Of a stretch of 64,000 nt of DNA, positions 28,329 to 37,059 are shown in pieces (positions within the stretch are counted from its first letter, which is position 1; each line of letters begins with the position of its first letter). The position numbers and the translations under genes are program-made. The notes under the pieces were generated by a model. It made no database searches and was not told the DNA's origin. It saw only the letters and a program-made list of their open reading frames with translations. Location of the stretch: positions 2,666,001 to 2,730,000 of the forward strand of contig JAOSJQ010000001.1 in assembly GCA_027494035.1 (NCBI GenBank), in the 5' to 3' direction. The DNA comes from UTCFX2 sp002050125 (GTDB lineage Bacteria; Chloroflexota; Anaerolineae; Anaerolineales; UBA4823).

Positions 28329-29084
28329 ATGAAAGAGCTAATAAGTGGTTTAAAAACATCTCTGGGTGTGGTTTTACTGGTTGCTCTACTTTATGTTACA
28401 CTCCAATTCAAGCCTGACCTTTCATTAGGGCTTGATAGCACCGGAGCGCCTTTACCAACAAAACCAACATCCCAGGCATATCCCTCGCCTCCAGAAAATG
28501 TTTTTCCTGTTCAAACAGAAACAATCGACAATCCATACCCCATGCCTGGAGAGTTTGTCAATTTGCCTCCAACGAACGATTGTACAAAGGCAGGAACATG
28601 GGCTGAATTTATTAACAAAGAGGCGAGTTTTTCTTTTGAGTACCCCGCTGAGGCGGATATTTCCGAATACGTAGATAACAATGGCTATCCTAGTGTTACC
28701 TTGTTCATAAAACCCTACTGTTATATCAAAGAATGCTGGGGTCCCCAACATGTAGATATAGTGGTACTTATGAATCCCGACAAGCTCTCTCTGGAAGAAT
28801 TTGTCGTAAAACAATTTATCTTTGATGCATCAACGGACCCATTAGCTCTTTCGCGAGAACTGGCAAGCTTTTCAACAATGATTTCTGTAGATAATACTTC
28901 AGCTTTGTACGTAAACGGAACGATAACAAGAGAAGCGCCTCGCGTTTACATTCCGCACAACAACTTTGTTGTTTTCGTGGGTTTAACAGAGCATACTTTT
29001 ATGCCACCCTTTGAACCCGCCTGTCCTACTATATTGGATTTGTACAATAGAATTCTTTCTTCTTTTAAATTTCTGAACAACTAG
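28329..29084 (+). CDS. Membrane-anchored hypothetical protein on an AT-rich insert
   Basis: A 251-aa protein with one N-terminal membrane segment (about residues 11-25, LGVVLLVALLYVTLQF), a Pro/Thr-rich stalk (about 40-75) and an outside domain with four cysteines (NDCTKAG, YCYIKECWG). The overall look recalls PsbP-like or other small secreted lipid/ligand-binding folds, but I cannot assign a family. GGAAGG precedes the ATG. It is much more AT-rich than its neighbours and lies between two copies of a 795-bp direct repeat, so recent transfer is likely. Function unknown. Confidence 0.7.
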   Translation: MKELISGLKTSLGVVLLVALLYVTLQFKPDLSLGLDSTGAPLPTKPTSQAYPSPPENVFPVQTETIDNPYPMPGEFVNLPPTNDCTKAGTWAEFINKEASFSFEYPAEADISEYVDNNGYPSVTLFIKPYCYIKECWGPQHVDIVVLMNPDKLSLEEFVVKQFIFDASTDPLALSRELASFSTMISVDNTSALYVNGTITREAPRVYIPHNNFVVFVGLTEHTFMPPFEPACPTILDLYNRILSSFKFLNN

Positions 29085-29194
29085 CTGATAGAGGAGGAAA
29101 ACTATACACAATCGGAGCTTGAGAATTATTCTCCTTGTCTGGCTTATTCTTTCCCCATTAGTTATGATGGGCAAGAAAATTGTCATTGCTTTTA

Positions 29195-29989
29195 AGGTTC
29201 CAGCAATAGAGAACAAACTTCGTTTGGATCGCGGCGCGCTCCTGAGATTTGAGCAGTAAAGATAGGTAATTTAACATATAAGTGCAGGGGATTACAGAAA
29301 AGGAACGGTGTAAACGCCGTTCCTTTTCGTTTTGAGCCAATTCCCCAGCCTCCCCCTCACTTTGCGCGCAGGCGGTCGATGCCCGACTGCAGGGCGGTGC
29401 GGGCGATTTCGCTCGGACCGAGCACGCCGCGCGCCCGCGCCAACTGCAGGTACATCATCAGGCTGTTGTCCGGCACGTGCGGCAGTTCGGCGGCGGGTTT
29501 GCGCTCCAGGCGCAGCGCGCCGCTGGGGCAGGTCGTCACGCACAGCCCGCAGCCGATGCAGCGCTCCCGGTCGACCGCCGCCCAGCCCTCGGCGAGCGAG
29601 ATGGCGTCCATCTGGCAGCGCTCGAGGCACTCGCCGCAGCCGCTGCACAGCGCCGCCGCGCTGACGGCGTAGAAAGCGGAAGAGATCAGCCGCCCGGGCT
29701 GCGGGTGGCGCTTGACGTTGCGCAGCACCCCGCAGCAATCGCCGCAGCAGCAGCAGAAATATTGGGCGTCCTTCGAGTTGCCCGGCTGGAGCACCAGCCC
29801 GGCGCAGTTGGCGCTCTGCAAGATGTGCAGCGCCTCTTCGAGCGTGATGGCGCGCCCGCGCCCCTGGCGGATCGCCCCGTCGGCGGCGCCGTCCAGCGAG
29901 AGGCAGGTTTCGAGCGGCTTGCCGCAGCCCTCGCCCGCCAGTTGGCGCTCCTGGCGGCAAATGCACGGGGTGACCGCAAAGCGCGCGCC
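29195..29989. repeat. Direct duplication, copy 2 (795 bp)
   Basis: The second copy of the 27161-27955 repeat, here continuous with the complete ferredoxin-like gene. Its first 15 nt are a fragment of the cytochrome 3' end (AGGTTCCAGCAATAG) with no cytochrome gene in front. The terminator hairpin is kept, with GGTGTAAACG in place of GGTGGAAACG. Recombination between the copies would delete the 1.2-kb insert. Confidence 0.9.
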
Positions 29990-30481
29990 CCGGCGCAGCA
30001 TCGCCTCGGCGTTCTCGTACAGCAGCACCTCCGAGGGGGCGGCGAGCGCCTCGCCGACCGGGATGGTGCGCAGTTGCGGCGCTTTTTGCCAGATCTGCGG
30101 GTCGAACAGCGTGGCGAAGTACTCGTCCACGTCGCGCACCAGCTCGGGCGTCAGCCGGTTGACCTGGAACTCCCAGATCCCCACCACGAAATGCAGCGCC
30201 ATGAAGCGCGGCGGACGCCCAGGACGGCTGGTTTCGAGGATCAGCCCCTTGAGCGCCATCTCGCTGAGCATGGCGAGCGCCTGCGCTTCGTCCATGCCCG
30301 CCCGCCGGGCGACCACCGCGGCGCGTTCGGGGATCAGCGTGAGGCGCAGCGCCAGTTCCGCCTCGGCGGGGGTGAACAGCCGCTCCAGGATGCGCAGCTC
30401 CACCCCGGTTTGGGTGGGGGGAAACCCGCCGGGCAGTTGATCGAGGTGGCGCGCCAGCCGTTGATAGACGTCCGCCGTCAT
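29357..30481 (-). CDS. Winged-helix / 4Fe-4S ferredoxin-like protein
   Basis: A 374-aa cytoplasmic iron-sulfur protein. The N-terminal 90 residues look like a winged helix (AAVVARRAGMDEAQALAMLSEM, then KGLI); the middle has CICRQE and a striking FCCCCGDCCG cluster; the C-terminus has two 4Fe-4S motifs, CSGCGECLERCQ and CIGCGLCVTTCP. Such proteins occur near redox enzymes, but the substrate is unknown. The start is set at 30481 because GGAGGTG lies just upstream; a longer frame begins at 30511. It converges on the cytochrome operon, separated in the ancestral order only by the shared terminator. Confidence 0.82.
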   Translation of the reverse strand: MTADVYQRLARHLDQLPGGFPPTQTGVELRILERLFTPAEAELALRLTLIPERAAVVARRAGMDEAQALAMLSEMALKGLILETSRPGRPPRFMALHFVVGIWEFQVNRLTPELVRDVDEYFATLFDPQIWQKAPQLRTIPVGEALAAPSEVLLYENAEAMLRRGARFAVTPCICRQERQLAGEGCGKPLETCLSLDGAADGAIRQGRGRAITLEEALHILQSANCAGLVLQPGNSKDAQYFCCCCGDCCGVLRNVKRHPQPGRLISSAFYAVSAAALCSGCGECLERCQMDAISLAEGWAAVDRERCIGCGLCVTTCPSGALRLERKPAAELPHVPDNSLMMYLQLARARGVLGPSEIARTALQSGIDRLRAK

Positions 30482-30539
30482 AAACACCTCCGTTTGCAGA
30501 TGACGAAACAAGCCCCCGGCGACCGCCAGGGGCAGCCCT

Positions 30540-31403
30540 TTACCCGGCTTCGAGCCGGATGCGGATCGACGCCGGGTCGTGGATGACGAACGCGCCGTCG
30601 CCGCGCTCCAGCGGCAAGCCGGCGTCGGCGAGGTACGCCGCCAGGCGCTCCAGGTCGGCGGGGGCGGGCAGCCGCAGGCTGAACTCGCGCATCCCGCAGC
30701 AAGGCTGCGCTGGAGGAGAAGCGCCGCGGGTCTGCCAGACGTTCATGCCCAGGTGGTGGTGATAACCGCCGGCGGAGACGAACAGCGCCCCGCCCAGGCG
30801 CGCTTGCAGATCGAAGCCGAGCAGGTCGCAGTAGAAGCGCTGCGAGGCGTCCAAGTCGGCGACGCGCAGATGCATGTGACCGATGCGGGTGGCGGCGGGC
30901 GCGGCGAAGCTCAGCGCGGCGGGGTCGTCTTCGCCCAGTTCGGCGAAGAACCCCTCGAGGTCGATCGGGTCGGTGCCCATCTGCACCGCCGCGCCGGAAT
31001 ATTGCCACTCGCTGCGCGGGCGGTCGCGGTACAGCTCGACCCCGTTGCCGTCCGGGTCGTCGAGATAGAACGCCTCGCTGACCCAATGGTCGCCCTGCCC
31101 GAGGGGGATCTGCTGCTGGGCGAGCTGCCCGATCTTGACCGCCAGCGAGCGGCGGTCGGGGAAGCGGATGGCGGTGTGATAAAGCCCGGTGGTGTTGGGC
31201 GGCTGGGGCGCCGCGCCGCGCAGCTCCTCCAGGCGCAGAAAGGCGGTTCCACCCGCGCCGAGGTTGGCGCGCGCGTCCGCCAGGCGGATCGCCTCGAGCC
31301 CGATCAGGTCGCGGTAGAACGCCAGCGCGGCTGCCAGGTCGGACACCTGCAGGGTGACGCCGCCGATGGCGGTTTGAGCGGGGAGAGTTAATTTTTGGGT
31401 CAT
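30540..31403 (-). CDS. VOC-family protein with two glyoxalase/dioxygenase domains (CatE-like)
   Basis: A 287-aa protein with two vicinal-oxygen-chelate modules: residues 10-130 (GGVTLQVSDLAAALAFYRDLIGL, YHTAIRFPDR, NGVELYRDRP) and 165-285 (GHMHLRVADLDASQRFYCDLLGF, YHHHLGMNVW). This order matches CatE-type catechol 2,3-dioxygenases. His and Glu metal ligands are seen in the first module (YHTA, VELY) and His in the second (HMHL), although the first-strand His of module 1 is Thr. Substrate unknown. It lies 25 nt from the Rieske gene on the same strand. Confidence 0.82.
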   Translation of the reverse strand: MTQKLTLPAQTAIGGVTLQVSDLAAALAFYRDLIGLEAIRLADARANLGAGGTAFLRLEELRGAAPQPPNTTGLYHTAIRFPDRRSLAVKIGQLAQQQIPLGQGDHWVSEAFYLDDPDGNGVELYRDRPRSEWQYSGAAVQMGTDPIDLEGFFAELGEDDPAALSFAAPAATRIGHMHLRVADLDASQRFYCDLLGFDLQARLGGALFVSAGGYHHHLGMNVWQTRGASPPAQPCCGMREFSLRLPAPADLERLAAYLADAGLPLERGDGAFVIHDPASIRIRLEAG

Positions 31404-31428
31404 ATTTGGATACCTGTAATGGATCGGG

Positions 31429-31839
31429 TTAACTTTTAATCACCACGAGCGTGCCGTCTTCGAGCTGTTCGACCGTCAGCGCGGCGAGCGGTTCGACCGC
31501 CGGTCCCTTGACCAGCCGTCCCTGGGCGTCGAAGCGCGAGCCGTGGCAGGGGCATTCGAACGCCTCGGCTTTGTATTCCAGCGTGCAGCCCAGGTGCGGG
31601 CAGACCATGCTGAGCGCTTGAAAGCCGGCGTCGGTGCGCGTCAGCAGCGCCGGCACCTCCGCCAGGACGGTGCGCGAACCGGGCGGGTACTGCGCCGCAG
31701 CGCCGATCTCGTAGCGGCGCGGCGGCGGGGGCGGCGGCTGGTAGCTCAAGTAGCGCGCCAGCCCGCCCAACCCGAGCAGCCCGCTCAGCCAGAGCAGGGC
31801 TTTGGTCGTCAGGTTGAGAAAATCGCGGCGGTTGATCAT
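31429..31839 (-). CDS. Rieske [2Fe-2S] protein
   Basis: A 136-aa Rieske protein of a quinol-oxidising bc-type complex. It begins with a twin-arginine-like signal anchor (INRRDFLNLTTKALLWLSGLL) and has the two cluster-binding boxes CPHLGC and CPCHGSRF. It is shorter than many Rieske proteins, as in b6f-like complexes. An earlier start at 31890 would add 17 residues before the RR motif; ATG at 31839 fits a Tat signal better. It is just downstream of a cytochrome b fusion, so the two should form one complex that moves electrons from quinol to a haem c carrier. Confidence 0.9.
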   Translation of the reverse strand: MINRRDFLNLTTKALLWLSGLLGLGGLARYLSYQPPPPPPRRYEIGAAAQYPPGSRTVLAEVPALLTRTDAGFQALSMVCPHLGCTLEYKAEAFECPCHGSRFDAQGRLVKGPAVEPLAALTVEQLEDGTLVVIKS

Positions 31840-31894
31840 CGTTTCAGGGGCTATTCTAACCCCAAATGGGCGCGCGGCAAAGCGGCGCACGCGG

Positions 31895-33700
31895 TTATTG
31901 CAGCGCCTCCAGGACGGTCAGGATCAGCGCGCATAAGACCATGCCCCCCGCCAGCAGCGCCGCCAGCCGCCTGCCGGGCGCAAACCAGCGCCCCGCCTGG
32001 TCGGACGGCTGACGGGCGCAGACGAACGGCAGCGCCGCCAGCACGCCCAGCGCCGCCAGCGGCAGCGCCACGCCCATCCAGAACGCATCGCCCAGGCGCA
32101 GCAGGTGCTGGACCCACAGGAAGAACCACGGCGCGCGGCTCTCGGTGAGCAGCGCCGCCGGCGAATCCTGGATCGAGGGGGCGATGGGCGGCGCAACCCG
32201 CGCCGCAATCAGCGCCAGCAGCGCCGCGGCGGCAAGCAGCGCCAGGGTTTCGCGGCGCACCAGCTCGTCGCGGCTGATGCGCGGGGCGGCGCGCTCCGCC
32301 GCGGGGGCGGCGATCCCGCCGTCGCGCCGCACGCGGAAGATGTGCCACGCGCCGAAAACCGCCATGGCGAGCGCCAGCCCGAAGATGTGCCAGGCGTAGA
32401 AGCGTTGCAGCGCCGGCGCGCCGACCGCCTCGCCGCCGATCACAAAGCGGTAGAGCGCCGGACCGACCCACGGGATCGCGTCGATCAGGTTGGTGCCGAC
32501 CAGCAGCGCCCAGCGGATGCCCTCGTCCCAGCGCAGCACGTAGCCGGTGAAGTCGAGCAGCAGCGTGAGCACCAGCAGCGCCAGCCCGATCAGGTAGTTC
32601 AGCCGGCGCGGCGGCGCAAACGCGCCGCTGAAGATCACCCGCAGCAGGTGCAGCAGGACGACCGCTGCCAGCGCCTGACCCGCCCAGAAGTGCGCCCCGC
32701 GCACCAGCCCGCCGTACGGAGCGAGAAAGGTGATCGTCTGCACCGATTGGGCGGCGTCCTCCGGGGTAGGGATGTAGAAGAACAGCTCCAGCACGCCGGT
32801 GAGCGTCAGCGTCAGCGCCAGGAAGACCGCCAGCCCGCCCAAGCCAAAGGTGTGCGTCCAGCGCGCCTGCGCCGCGGGGATGGTCGGCGGGTGCAGGTGA
32901 TGGAAGAAGGAGGGGCGCGGGCGGCTCGGCGACCCCGCGCTCGGCGACACTCCGGCGTGCGCCCGCCGGCGCTGCAGCGCTAGCCCAACCGCCGCCAGCC
33001 CGATCAGCCCGCCGAAGATCAGCCCCCAGCCGCGCTCGCCCGTCAGCGGGCGGATCGGCAGGTGCACCGGCGCGAGCCCGGCGCTGCGCGCGGTGATCGC
33101 CGCGCCCGCCGGCAGCGCGCCGTGGCGCAGCAGCACGAAGTTTGCCAGCTCCAGCGCCTCCGCCGGCGAGAGCGAGCCTGGGTTCCACCAGGGCATGGAT
33201 TCGTACAGGTAGGCTTGCAATTCGTCGGCGGTCACGAAGCGTTTGAGCGTGCCGCCCCCCCAAGCGGGCGGGACGATGCGCGGGAAGACGAAGCCCTCGG
33301 GCGGGTGGTTGGGACCGTGGCACTTGGACTCCCAGCAGTTGCGGTCTTCGCCAAACGCAACCAGCCGCCATTCGTCGGTGAGCCCCTGACCGGCGTCGCC
33401 GTGGCACGCCATGCACACGCCCCACCAGGTCTGCGCGCCCAGGTCTGCCGGGCTGGGCTGCGGCGGCAGGTCGGGCTGGTTCAGGCGCGGGTCGATGAAC
33501 GAGCCGGGCAGCGCGCCGAAGGGGGTGCTGGTGGGCTGCGGTCCGGGCGGGTCTTCGGGGGCGGCGCGGGCGAGGCGCGCGCCCGCAGCAGCCGTCAGCA
33601 GGCACAGCGCCAGCGCCAGGGCGGCGCTGCGCGCGGGTGGGCGGCGCAGGGAGCGGGCGCGCAACGCCCCGAAGCGGTGAAGAGCGAGGCGGGGATTCAT
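31895..33700 (-). CDS. Cytochrome c-cytochrome b6 fusion protein
   Basis: A 601-aa fusion. After a signal peptide (to about residue 47) comes a haem c domain with C96-MAC-H100 and an unusual CX4CH site (C122-WESK-C127-H128). A membrane segment (about 225) links to a cytochrome b core with helix pairs: GAHFWAGQALAAVVLLH (two His 14 apart) and WHIFGLALAMAVFGAWH (two His 15 apart), the b6 spacing. More membrane helices follow, resembling subunit IV. ATG at 33700 is chosen over a TTG at 33748. With the Rieske gene it makes a minimal bc complex. The order (haem c before b) is uncommon. Confidence 0.85.
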   Translation of the reverse strand: MNPRLALHRFGALRARSLRRPPARSAALALALCLLTAAAGARLARAAPEDPPGPQPTSTPFGALPGSFIDPRLNQPDLPPQPSPADLGAQTWWGVCMACHGDAGQGLTDEWRLVAFGEDRNCWESKCHGPNHPPEGFVFPRIVPPAWGGGTLKRFVTADELQAYLYESMPWWNPGSLSPAEALELANFVLLRHGALPAGAAITARSAGLAPVHLPIRPLTGERGWGLIFGGLIGLAAVGLALQRRRAHAGVSPSAGSPSRPRPSFFHHLHPPTIPAAQARWTHTFGLGGLAVFLALTLTLTGVLELFFYIPTPEDAAQSVQTITFLAPYGGLVRGAHFWAGQALAAVVLLHLLRVIFSGAFAPPRRLNYLIGLALLVLTLLLDFTGYVLRWDEGIRWALLVGTNLIDAIPWVGPALYRFVIGGEAVGAPALQRFYAWHIFGLALAMAVFGAWHIFRVRRDGGIAAPAAERAAPRISRDELVRRETLALLAAAALLALIAARVAPPIAPSIQDSPAALLTESRAPWFFLWVQHLLRLGDAFWMGVALPLAALGVLAALPFVCARQPSDQAGRWFAPGRRLAALLAGGMVLCALILTVLEALQ

Positions 33701-34085
33701 CGATGTTTTACGTCTATATTTTACATTCCGGCGGGCGGCGGCGTTCAACCGCCCGCCTGCTATCCGATTATTCCAGAACTGGCGCGTTTTGTCAGGTGAT
33801 GAACGTCATATTGTGCGCCGCGGGCGCAGGGAGGAGGAGGGTCGTCCGCCGGGGAGCGGCGCTCTGCGGGAGCGGGCTGCAGGTGTAGGGCTGGCTGGGG
33901 TCTGAATTTAGGCCCAAAATTTCGCCGCTCCCCTGCGCCGATGCCCGCGCCAAAGCCGCACATTTATGATATAAAAAGAAATAGAATTTGCGCCGCACGA
34001 AGGCAGACGGGGCGCCGCGCGCGCGCCTGTCCCAACCCGCGTTTCACACGCATCTGCAAAGCAAGAAGAGAAGAGGAGGAATGCC
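33701..34085. other. Divergent intergenic region
   Basis: Lies between the divergent cytochrome and peptidase genes. No ORF with coding character was found. An AT-rich patch at about 33960-33985 (ATTTATGATATAAAAAG) in otherwise GC-rich DNA is the likeliest promoter area for the plus-strand gene. The end holds a GAGGAGGA ribosome site. Confidence 0.4.
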
Positions 34086-36193
34086 ATGATCTACGCTGCA
34101 CGCCGGTTTTCGCTTTTCGATTCCAGGGGCGCGGCTGCCCGCATTGCGCTCGCCCTGATCCTGATCCTCCTGGTCACTGCCTGCCAGCCCGCGCCCACCA
34201 GCGCGCCTACCAGCGCCCCGCCCAGCGCCACGGCTGCGCCGCCGACCGCCACGAGCGTCCCCCCAGCCCGACCGCGCTGCTGCCCACTCCAACCTCCCCG
34301 CCGCCGCCGACCGAGCCGCCCGCGCCGCCCGTCAAGGACACTGCCGCGCTCTTGGAGAGCCTCGACGGCTACCCCTGCCCCGACAGCGATTTCACCTGCG
34401 TGGACGTGGCTGTCCCGCTGGATCATGATAATCCGCAGGACGGGCGCGCGACCACGGTCGTCTTTGGCGTGCTGCCCGCCAGCGGAGCGCGCCAGGGGAC
34501 GTTGGTCGTGGTCACCGGTGGACCGGGCACCTCCGGCTTGCTCAGCGCGGACGCGTACGTCGCCTCGTACGACCCCAGCATCCCCGAACACTTCGACATC
34601 GTGTTCTTCGATCAGCGCGGCGTGGGGCTTTCGGGCGGGCTGCAATGCACCGAGGCGGCGGCGGTTTTTTACCGCTCCGATTGGGACGCCTCGACGCCCG
34701 CCAAGGCGGAGGAGCTGCTCGACACCGCGCAGACGTTCGCCGAATCCTGCGTGGCAGAGATGGGCGACCCCGAAATCCTGCCTTACATGGGCACCCGCCA
34801 GGCGGTGGAAGACCTGGAAGCCTTCCGCCAGCTGCTCGACGAAGACCAGATCTGGCTGTACGGTGAGAGCTACGGCACGCAGTACGCCCAGACCTACGCC
34901 GCCGCCCACCCCGACCGCCTGGCAGGCTTGATGCTGGACGGCACGGTGGATTTGACCCTCTCCGGGCTGGACTTCTTGAACGGGCAGGCGCGCGCGTTCG
35001 ACCAGGTGTTGACCGAGACACTGGCGGCGTGCGGCGAAGATGAAGCCTGCGCGGCGGACCTGGGCGAGACCCAGGCAGCCGGCGCCCAGGCGGTGTACGA
35101 CGGGCTGGCGGTGCGTTTGCGCCAGGCGCCCATGACGTTCGATTTTCCCCTGCCGTCGGGCGGGTTCGAGCCGCGCCAGATCTCTTTTTCCGATCTGGAG
35201 ACCGCCGCCTCGGGTTTCCTTTACTCTCAGACCGCCCGCATGATCTTCCAGCGCGCCCTGGCGGCGTACGCCCGCGACGGCAGCCTGGTTCCGCTGGCGC
35301 GCACGCTCTACAACGCGCTGGTGCTCGACCCCGAGACCCAAGAGCCGGTCGTTGACCCGTCCTACTCCGACGCGGTCTATTACGCGGTGCAATGTCAGGA
35401 CTACGCCTACGTGGAGGGCACGGTGGAAGAAAGCGCCCAGGCTTATCTGCGCTACGGCAGCCAATTCGTCAGCGACCTGCCGCGCTTCAGCTCGGTCTTT
35501 TACGGCGACCTGCCGTGCGTATTCTGGCGCAACGCCCAACAGGACCCAACCCGCCCCGCCGCGCTGACCGCCAAAGGGCTGCCAACGCTGGTGCTCAACT
35601 CTTTGAGCGACCCAGCCACGCCCTTCTCGAACGCCCAGGCGGTCTTTGACGCGCTGGACGACGGCTACCTGATCACGCAGAGCGGCGGTCCGCACATCCT
35701 GTTCGCCTGGGGCGAGGCGTGCGTGGACGACCTGGTGACCGCCTACCTGGTTGACGGTCAAGTTCCGGCGCAGCGCGAGACCAACTGCCCGGGCGAGGTC
35801 GCGACCGCGTTCGTCCCGCTGGCGTACGCCGACGCCGCTGAATACGAAGACCCGCTGCAAGCGCTGGCGATGATCGACGACGAAATCTATTTCCTGCCCG
35901 AGTATTATTACTGGGATGGCGCGACGCCCACCTCGGTTGGCTGCCCGTTTGGCGGCGTGCTGAGCTTCGAAGCGGTGGACGCGGGCGAGGCGTTTACGTT
36001 CGACGGGTGCGCCTTCTCAAAGGGTTTGGTGATGACCGGCAGCGGTTTGTACAACTACGACGCGGAGACGTTCAGCCTGCAGCTCAGCGTCAGCGGGCTG
36101 GCGGACGGGCAGTTGGAGTATATGCGCCTCGCCGACGATTCGCGCCAACTCAGCGGCGAATACGCCGGGCAGGTCGTGGAACTGAGCCAATAG
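34086..36193 (+). CDS. Secreted TAP-like alpha/beta-hydrolase (S33 peptidase; single-base frameshift)
   Basis: A lipoprotein hydrolase resembling tripeptidyl aminopeptidases. The ATG at 34086 follows GAGGAGGA; the lipobox is LLVTAC (about residue 33), then a Pro/Thr/Ser linker. The signal and the body are in different frames: the C run 34259-34264 needs one more C to join ATSVPP to SPTALLPTP. The body has the oxyanion loop TGGPGTSG, FFDQRGVGLS, the nucleophile elbow GESYG, the acid in SLSDPATP and the His in GGPHILFAWG, a complete triad. A C-terminal domain of about 140 residues of unknown role follows. It is expected to release short peptides outside the cell. Confidence 0.85.
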
Positions 36194-36326
36194 CGTGTGA
36201 ACCCTTGAGGCGCAGAAACCACAAAGCCATTCTCATGTCTGCGCGACCAATTTCCCCTAATGGGGTTATACTTGTGAATGGAAGCATCTAAATCCTATCT
36301 CATCTTAATTATCTGGAGGAAGTATT

Positions 36327-36870
36327 ATGACGGCTGAAGTAATCGCACTAAAAACCAAACAAAGCCCCTGGTGGCTGCACCTGATCAGCGGCGCCTTGAA
36401 CATCGTGATCGGTATTTTGCTGCTGTCCACGCCCGCCAAGACGGTGGTGCTGCTGGTGCTGGCGCTGGGCATCTACTGGCTGATCCACGGTCTCGTCACG
36501 CTGGTATCGATGTTCATTGACCACAGCGCCTGGTTTTGGAAGCTGCTCATCGGCGTGATCAGCATCGCGGCGGGGATCATCGTCTTGCGCCACCCGCTCA
36601 TTGGCGCGCTGGTCATCCCAGCGATCATCATCCTGTTCCTGGGCATCCAGGGGTTGATCACCGGCGTGCTGTCGCTGATCATGGCTTTTCAAGGCGGCGG
36701 ATTTGGCGCGGCGATCCTGGGCGTGCTGAACATCATCTTTGGCGTCATCCTGGTCGCCAACTACTCCAATCTTGTTGCGATCGCCTCGCTGGTGTTGGTG
36801 GCGGGGATCTTTTGCGATCATCGGCGGTCTTTTACAGATCGCCCGGGCGTTCACGCAGCGCAACGTCTGA
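36327..36870 (+). CDS. HdeD-family membrane protein (single-base frameshift)
   Basis: A 180-aa protein of the HdeD/DUF308 family, small six-helix membrane proteins linked to acid or stress response in enterobacteria. Helical hairpins with repeated IxxG and PL patterns (SGALNIVIGILLLSTP, ISIAAGIIVLRHPLIGALVI, LGVLNIIFGVILVANY) are clear. The last helix is broken by one extra T in the T run 36810-36813; removing it gives VAGIFAIIGGLLQIARAFTQRNV and a stop at 36868-36870. GGAGG precedes the ATG. As written, the frame would run on into unrelated sequence to 37259. Confidence 0.82.
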
Positions 36871-37000
36871 GGCAGTCCGCCGCCTCGAGCGGCAAAACAT
36901 CCCATCGAACCGGATCAGGCGCCCCCTGGTCCGGTTTTTGCAACCTAATCCCTTGGACGCCGGGCAACTGCCGGTGGAACGCTGCTTACATTGCTGTAAG

Positions 37001-37028
37001 TTTACCCGCGCCGGCGCTAAGATATAAT
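37001..37028 (+). promoter_or_regulatory. Candidate promoter of the HD-GYP gene
   Basis: TATAAT at 37023-37028 with TTTACC at 37001-37006, 16-nt spacing, 32 nt before the ATG at 37060. The -10 is perfect; the -35 matches four of six bases. Confidence 0.5.
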
Positions 37029-37059
37029 TGTCTGTACAAAGACCCTCGAAGATCGACCG

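Noticed and set aside
33941..36193. Peptidase starting at 33941
   Set aside because: The early codons are a shadow frame with no signal peptide; the lipoprotein signal is in another frame from 34086, joined by a C-run indel.
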